Below, one piece after another: positions 59,004 through 64,000 of a stretch of 64,000 nucleotides of DNA. This DNA comes from JBHJGM01 sp050331815. Lineage in GTDB: Bacteria > Verrucomicrobiota > Verrucomicrobiia > Opitutales > JBHJGM01. The DNA lies in the NCBI GenBank assembly GCA_050331815.1, contig JBHJGM010000012.1, positions 1-64,000 of the forward strand, read 5' to 3'. A model generated the notes under the pieces. It made no database searches and was not told the DNA's origin. It saw nothing but the letters and a program-made list of their open reading frames with translations. Both the position numbers and the translations under genes were made by a program. Position 1 is the stretch's first letter. Each line of letters opens with the position of its first letter.

Positions 59004-62000
59004 TCAGGTGAAGTCCAGGGCGCAGATGGTGAAATCCAGCGCGTATTTGCCCGCTTTCAAACGGTAAGCCTGCAGAGTATCGTTGCCGCAGCTGCCCGTG
59101 CCCAGGCCGCGTTGGTGCACATCGAGAGAGATGTGAACCGTTTCACGCGGTGCCAACTCGTGGGTGTGGCGGGCGGCAAACAAATCCTCCGGCGTAAAGT
59201 GGCTGACCCCGACTTCAAAGGGAGTCTTCCGGGTGGCAATGCGCAAACCTGCCGGGTGTGTGCTATCGCGTAATTCCAGCCAGCGCACGTCGGTGTGATT
59301 GCCGTGTTCCTGCGGCAAAATGTAGGGCACGTACTGCGCGGCCACGCTCGAGCAGTGCCGCCCGATCCAGGCCCCGCGCTGGCGGTCCCAGTAGTTTTCG
59401 TGCGGGCCGCGACCCAGCCATGTAAACTGCGTCAGCCCAGCCGGGGCAATCAGGCTGACACCCAGCCGGGGCGGATCCGCGACAGCGGCGGCGATCTTGA
59501 AGCGGTTGCTCACCTCGAGGCTGCCGTCGGGCTGGAGCCGGTACGTGTGCTGGTGCTCAAAGCCTCGCTTGGCCGCAAGGCATTCGCCCACATGCGTTAC
59601 GCAAATCTCGGGATGCCCGGCCTTCGTTGTCTTCGTTTGAAAGGATTGCAGGCGCAGTTCGAGTTGGTTCAAGCCCGCTGCCAGCCAGCGCCCAAGTGGT
59701 TTTTGTTCCTGCCCGGACCAACCGCGGATGCCGTCATTGTCGGTAGCTGCGCGCCAGACTTGCAGCTGCGGTCCTTGCTGCAGCAGCCGTCGATCACCCG
59801 CACGAAACTCGGTCATCAGTCCGCTTTGACGGTCGAAGACGACGACAATTTCGCCGGCATGCAGGGACACCTTTGCATCCGATTCTTTGAGGGTGGCCGC
59901 ATCACCCTCGGGCTGCGACGGCTTCAGGTGTGGCGTTTTGATCGGCAACGCAAACTGATCCCAGGCGACCTCGTGCCCGGCTTCGGCCCAGGGCGTGGCG
60001 TCCTTCAGGAGGAAATGAACACTCAGATGGGCTTCCTGGCCCGGTTGCAGGGAGGGTGCCTTGAACGGCAGCTCAACGACTTCGCGCTCGCCGGGTGCGG
60101 TCTTGAGTGCGGGCAGCGTACCTTCTGTCTTCACCTCACCATCCACCGTCAGTTTCCAGACCGCGCGATAAATGGACAGGTCGGTGAAATCGTGACGGTT
60201 CTCCACGCGGACTGTGCGCTCTCGCAGCGACTTTAGTGAGACGCTGACCGGCTGCATGAGGTGCTTGGCCTCGTAGAGTGCGGGGTGCGGTGTCCGGTCA
60301 GGCCAAACGAGCCCGTTGATGCAGAAATTACGGTCGTTGGGCTCGTCGCCAAAGTCGCCGCCGTAAGCCCAGAAAGTCTGTCCGGCTTCATCGGTCTTGA
60401 GCAGCCCCTGGTCGACCCAGTCCCAAATAAAGCCTCCCTGCAGGCCCCGGTACTTGTAAAACGCGTCCCAGTAGTCGGCCAGGTTTCCGTTGCTGTTGCC
60501 CATGGCGTGGGAATACTCGCAGAGGATCATCGGGCGCTCGTTGGAACGATTCTTGGCGTAGTCGATGACGTATTCGGGGTGTGGATACATCGGGCAGACC
60601 AAGTCCGACGCCAGTTGCCCGCCATCCAGGCCCTGCTGCGTCCAGAGGCTGACGGCGCCCTCGTAGTGTAGCATGCGCGTCGGATCGTAATGGCGAATCC
60701 ACCCGGCCATCGCGTCGTGATGCGGTCCGTAGCCACTTTCGTTGCCCAGCGACCAGGCAAAGACTGACGGATGATTTTTGTCGCGTTCGACCATGCGCTG
60801 CGCGCGCTCGAAAAAGGCCGTCGCGTAGCGTGGCTCGTGGGCCAGGGTCTGCCAGTGGGCATGGGTTTCCACGTTGGCCTCGTCAATCAGGTAGATGCCG
60901 TATGCATCACACAGATCGTACCAGACGGGATCGTTGGGATAATGGGCCGTGCGCACGGCGTTGAAGTTGAATTGCTTGAGCAGGCGAATGTCCTCCAGCA
61001 TCCGTTCGCGTGAAACGGTTTTGCCGGTGCGTTCGTCGTGATCATGACGGTTGACCCCGCGCATAATGACCGGCTGGCCGTTGATCCGCAGCTCGCGCTT
61101 GCGGATCTCCAGCCGCTTGAAACCGATCTGCACTCGCGTGACTTCCACAACCGTGCCTTCAGGGTTTTCTAGGGAGACCAGCGCCAGATAACGGTTGGGC
61201 GCTTCGCTCGACCACGGGTGGACTTTTTTCAAGCTGAACGTTTCGACCCCGTGGAGGGCCTTGTTTTGGCGCTCGGACTTAGCGTGGATGGGCACGCGCT
61301 TGGGCTGCTTCCAGACCGGCTCACCCTCGGGGCCTCGCAAGTCCAGTTCGAAGCTCCAGCCCTCCGTCGCCTCAGCGGGGGAGCCCAGTTGACCAATGAA
61401 CTTGAGGGTGCCGCCAGTGAGGTCCGCGTCGAGCACAGGCTGCAAAAAGCAGTCACGCAGGTAATCCGGTTCCGTGGCGTAGACACATACACTACGATGC
61501 AGCCCCGCCATCCACCAGTGATCCTGATCCTCGAGATAGCTGGCGTCGGACCAGCGCGCCACAATCGCCACCAGCGTGTTTTCCTGACCGGGTAAAATGT
61601 GCGCCGAAATATCGAATTCGGCGGGCAGGCGTGAGTCCTTGCTCAAGCCGACGGGCTGGCCGTTGCACCAAACATACAAAACGGACTCCGCGCCGCCAAA
61701 CTGCACCACGACGCGTTTGTCCGACCATTGCGCCGGCACGTGAAAGCGACGGCGGTGCCAGCCGGTCGGGTTCGCGGCGGGCACCTCTGGAGGCGGCCCG
61801 GCGAAGGGCATCTGGATGTTTGTGTAATGCGGGCGATCACGATCGCTTTGCAGCGTCCAGTTGCCGGGCACCTGGATGGGTTCCGGTGCCGTTGGTGGCT
61901 CCCAGTCGGGCTGCACCGCTGCCTTCGGAATGGCCTCCGGTTTGTCGAAAAGCAGAAAGTCCCAATCGCCATCCAGGCATTGCTTGCGTCCGCCCCAGGA

Positions 62001-62132
62001 CGAATCCTCAGCCAGCGCGCTTTCGAGGTCGGGGTAGGCTGGTAGGGTCGCTCGCGCAGGCAGGCGATTGAGCCCGCTGAGCTCAGGCATTTGCCAGGTG
62101 GGGCGTCCGCCCAGAAAGAGGAGGTCCAGCAT
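59004..62132 (-). CDS. lacZ: beta-galactosidase, GH2 (LacZ type)
   Basis: 1042 residues from the ATG at 62132, chosen because it aligns the QMPELSGLNRL start with LacZ; ATG 62195 is possible. Domains follow E. coli LacZ: sugar-binding, Ig-like, TIM barrel, small Ig and the C-terminal Bgal_small_N domain. Acid/base is E462 or so in SLGNESGYG, nucleophile E540 or so in ILCEYSHAMGNS. It lacks a signal peptide, so it acts in the cytoplasm on beta-galactosides. rpsR is 64 bp downstream on the same strand. Confidence 0.9.
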   Translation of the reverse strand: MLDLLFLGGRPTWQMPELSGLNRLPARATLPAYPDLESALAEDSSWGGRKQCLDGDWDFLLFDKPEAIPKAAVQPDWEPPTAPEPIQVPGNWTLQSDRDRPHYTNIQMPFAGPPPEVPAANPTGWHRRRFHVPAQWSDKRVVVQFGGAESVLYVWCNGQPVGLSKDSRLPAEFDISAHILPGQENTLVAIVARWSDASYLEDQDHWWMAGLHRSVCVYATEPDYLRDCFLQPVLDADLTGGTLKFIGQLGSPAEATEGWSFELDLRGPEGEPVWKQPKRVPIHAKSERQNKALHGVETFSLKKVHPWSSEAPNRYLALVSLENPEGTVVEVTRVQIGFKRLEIRKRELRINGQPVIMRGVNRHDHDERTGKTVSRERMLEDIRLLKQFNFNAVRTAHYPNDPVWYDLCDAYGIYLIDEANVETHAHWQTLAHEPRYATAFFERAQRMVERDKNHPSVFAWSLGNESGYGPHHDAMAGWIRHYDPTRMLHYEGAVSLWTQQGLDGGQLASDLVCPMYPHPEYVIDYAKNRSNERPMILCEYSHAMGNSNGNLADYWDAFYKYRGLQGGFIWDWVDQGLLKTDEAGQTFWAYGGDFGDEPNDRNFCINGLVWPDRTPHPALYEAKHLMQPVSVSLKSLRERTVRVENRHDFTDLSIYRAVWKLTVDGEVKTEGTLPALKTAPGEREVVELPFKAPSLQPGQEAHLSVHFLLKDATPWAEAGHEVAWDQFALPIKTPHLKPSQPEGDAATLKESDAKVSLHAGEIVVVFDRQSGLMTEFRAGDRRLLQQGPQLQVWRAATDNDGIRGWSGQEQKPLGRWLAAGLNQLELRLQSFQTKTTKAGHPEICVTHVGECLAAKRGFEHQHTYRLQPDGSLEVSNRFKIAAAVADPPRLGVSLIAPAGLTQFTWLGRGPHENYWDRQRGAWIGRHCSSVAAQYVPYILPQEHGNHTDVRWLELRDSTHPAGLRIATRKTPFEVGVSHFTPEDLFAARHTHELAPRETVHISLDVHQRGLGTGSCGNDTLQAYRLKAGKYALDFTICALDFT

Positions 62133-62261
62133 GATGCCAGAGCCTAGCAAGCCAGCCAGCCTACCGAGCAAGCCCAATGCGGACTCTGCGCACATATAAG
62201 GGGCCGGCAGGATCGACCGCCGGCCCGTTTCTCAGAAGATGTTTTCGGGAAGCTGTCCCGT

Positions 62262-62456
62262 CTAGCCTTTGGTTTCGGTAAGGCGCTTGAGATAGTTGGC
62301 AATGAAGTTGGAGCGGTTGCGGTTTTCGGCCGCGGCCAGCTTGTCAACTTCCGCCACAATCTTCTCGGGAAGACTGATTGAGATCTGGGTCATCCCGGGC
62401 GAACGTTTCGGCGTACGCGCACCTCGTTTTGTGGCACTTCTTGTGGTTGTTCTCAT
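62262..62456 (-). CDS. ribbon-helix-helix DNA-binding protein
   Basis: 64 residues. A basic arm (RTTTRSATKRGARTPKRS) precedes ISISLPEKIVAEVDKLAAAE and NRSNFIANYLKRL, the strand-helix-helix of CopG/Arc repressors. A shorter start at 62393 would remove the arm. No toxin gene follows; lacZ comes next, 129 bp away, so it may be an autonomous regulator. Function not established. Confidence 0.65.
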   Translation of the reverse strand: MRTTTRSATKRGARTPKRSPGMTQISISLPEKIVAEVDKLAAAENRNRSNFIANYLKRLTETKG

Positions 62457-62860
62457 CGTCGTGTCTTAGTTGTTATTGGAGCTTTGCAGGTATGTGCTCT
62501 GGCGATCGCGTGCCATGTTTTAATGCACATCGCGATCGCGAAAACGGATGTTCCTACGCATACCTCTTAACCCTCCGATTGTCTTATTGTTCAGGAGAGC
62601 GAATTTATGGGTCAAAGGTGACCAGTTCGCCCAAGTAGAATGGTACTCCTAGCAGGATTATGGAGAGGTTCTCTGCAAATCAAGGAACTTTTACCAAAAA
62701 AATCAGGGACACACGCTCGTTGTGCGAATATGCTAAAATAGGTTAGGAATAAAGAAAGCTCCTTTTTTTCTGAGCTTAATATGTTCTGGTAGGCAAGTTG
62801 TGATAATTCCCCATCAGTCAGCATACCCTGCATTTTGCGAAAGATGTATCCGCAAAATGC
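62457..62860. other. AT-rich intergenic region
   Basis: About 400 bp, visibly more AT-rich than its surroundings. It contains a 73-codon minus frame without domains (62612-62833) and a weak hairpin AAGCTC/GAGCTT (62756-62777) over a T-run. No repeat shared with the rest of the window was seen. Confidence 0.5.
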
Positions 62861-64000
62861 CTACAAAGACTCCGAGAGGCTTTTCTCGTAGCCGGTGAGC
62901 TCCAGATAAGCCTGCCCTATCTTTTGGTTGCGGGCGTCGTAAACTTCGCAGGCGCCTTCCCAGTAGGCGATGCCGCCGACACGCCCACGGATTTCCTGGT
63001 CTTTGAGCAGCGGTCTTAATTCAAACGCGATGCGTGCATTCGTACGCGGGTCGACCGTGGTGATTTCAACGCGGGTAGGGTAGCGCGCACCAGATGCCTC
63101 GCTGGTCCAGTATTCAAGCGGCTTCCAGGTGAATTGGTCGACCGTGCGCAGCGTGGTCCCGCCCGCTTCATCGATCCAGTACAGGGCGGAGAACGGGCTG
63201 ATGCCGCCTGCTTCCAGACGCAGCCGGTAGGCTTTGATCTCGCGTCCGTCGTTGAGCTGAATCGCCGTCCAATCCCAGCCGGAAAGCTCCGCCCCCAGCT
63301 GATTGCTGCTGATCTCATGATCCATCCAGGCGATGCCAGATAGCGCTAGCGGTTCCCCATCGAGCGTGACAACGCCCTCGGCGTTCAAGCGGGTATACGT
63401 TATATAATAGCTGACGGCGCCCGGCTCGGCACCCTTATAGGAAAGCCCGTTTTCACCGAAGCGCACCCGCGGTTTTTCGCTGCGCAAGCTCAGACGCAGC
63501 GCGGCGCGGTCATTGAGTACGGCGTCGAGTTCAAAGACCTCCTGATTTGCTTCCTGCCACGCTTCCCGGTTTTGCCAGAGTTTCCAATTGCCGTTGCGTA
63601 CGCTCAAAAATGAGTCCGAAGCCGAGGCTGCCCAGCCATCGCGATTCATCCGTTCTTCGTGGATAAAGGTGCCCCGGTCCAGAGCGGACAGGGCAAAGTG
63701 TGCCAGGTGCAATTGCTGGCGTCCGAAGGACGAGCCCGGCTCCGCATTGGCGGCGCGTTGGAGCGGAGAAGGGCCCGCGTTGCGAAAAAAGGTGGCCTGA
63801 AAACCGAAGCGCTCGCCATCTTTGGCCTGGAGATGACCCACCAGGTACCACCATTCGATGGCATAATCCGGGTGTGCGGCATGACTGCGCGGAAACTCCA
63901 ACTCTACACCGGGCTGCGGCACGGCAAAGCCTTCTTCCGTCGTCAGCGGATGCGCATGCAACGGATAAGGCATCGTTGGGGTGGGGTCCGCGGATGCGGC
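62861..64000 (-). CDS. CrtC/AttH-like lipocalin-domain protein (partial, 5' end off the right edge)
   Basis: The frame has an ATG at 63973 but stays open to the edge, reading AASADPTPT before it, like the end of a signal peptide. The CrtC N-terminal lipocalin marks are clear: FPRSHAAHPDYAIEWWYLVG, GFQATFFRN, and later IAWMDHEISSNQLG and SGWDWTAIQLNDGREI. Carotenoid 1,2-hydratase and AttH proteins share this fold. AttH is usually encoded beside an ABC permease, which would be expected just right of the window. About 379 residues are visible. Confidence 0.8.
   Translation of the reverse strand, partial: AASADPTPTMPYPLHAHPLTTEEGFAVPQPGVELEFPRSHAAHPDYAIEWWYLVGHLQAKDGERFGFQATFFRNAGPSPLQRAANAEPGSSFGRQQLHLAHFALSALDRGTFIHEERMNRDGWAASASDSFLSVRNGNWKLWQNREAWQEANQEVFELDAVLNDRAALRLSLRSEKPRVRFGENGLSYKGAEPGAVSYYITYTRLNAEGVVTLDGEPLALSGIAWMDHEISSNQLGAELSGWDWTAIQLNDGREIKAYRLRLEAGGISPFSALYWIDEAGGTTLRTVDQFTWKPLEYWTSEASGARYPTRVEITTVDPRTNARIAFELRPLLKDQEIRGRVGGIAYWEGACEVYDARNQKIGQAYLELTGYEKSLSESL

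Noticed and set aside
62756..62777. Hairpin AAGCTC/GAGCTT around a T-run as terminator
   Set aside because: The T-run is in the loop, not after the stem, and the stem is only 6 bp.
62612..62833. 73-codon minus-strand frame in the AT-rich gap
   Set aside because: No domain, no good leader and no neighbour coupling; left as intergenic.
1..64000. CRISPR arrays, rRNA genes, replication origin
   Set aside because: No regularly spaced repeats, no rRNA-like stretches and no DnaA-box cluster were seen.

Overview
The window is GC-rich, densely coded bacterial chromosome. It most resembles Verrucomicrobiota, probably class Opitutae. This rests on the gene set: a PEP-CTERM type protein, secreted glycoside hydrolases (clan GH-A and GH30), a PhyH-type dioxygenase, a BBP2-like outer membrane barrel and a Wza/Wzc-type exopolysaccharide exporter. 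The assignment is inference from gene content; no rRNA gene is present to confirm it.

Positions 1 to about 9,600 are the early-gene end of a Mu-like transposable prophage that runs off the left edge. A rightward repressor (9083-9535) and a leftward Ner-like gene (8835-9029) diverge from a 53 bp region carrying TTGCACC sites. Leftward of it follow a tightly overlapping series: the MuA-like transposase, the MuB-like ATPase, several unknown early proteins, Gam, a shortened phage adenine methyltransferase, small DNA-binding proteins, and at the edge a phage-head-like protein with a C-terminal region that looks like the start of a PI3K/HipA-type kinase. A tiny lipoprotein ORF sits at the prophage-host border.

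From 9.6 to 20 kb lie carbohydrate and surface genes: a clan GH-A hydrolase, a cNMP-FHA sensor, a PEP-CTERM gene whose anchor is out of frame, and a leftward run of GH30, epimerase, secreted nucleosidase, degenerate SDR and PhyH dioxygenase, headed by a 19 bp palindrome. Next come tRNA-Tyr, a ClC transporter, and a ThuA-like gene flanked by two copies of a 267-268 bp composite repeat.

From 24 to 42.5 kb the content is mostly housekeeping: a leftward unit of a small ORF, parA, rnc, mfd and a SurA-like foldase; tRNA-Cys; a sodium/solute symporter; a lactonase-like protein; an amidohydrolase; a YhhQ-type transporter; a PIN-domain toxin-antitoxin pair; glutamate dehydrogenase; prfA; and an FAD oxidoreductase broken by a 2 nt slip.

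From 42.7 to 51 kb are a YHS protein, two dehydrogenase-type SDRs, two RNA methyltransferases, a lipoate ligase, hisC and a CNNM/CorC protein. From 51 to 57.6 kb is an exopolysaccharide export cluster (TPR protein, beta-barrel, Wza, Wzc) ending in a strong terminator. The right end holds a leftward lacZ-rpsR-sua5 string, a ribbon-helix-helix gene, an AT-rich gap and a CrtC/AttH-like lipocalin protein cut by the right edge.
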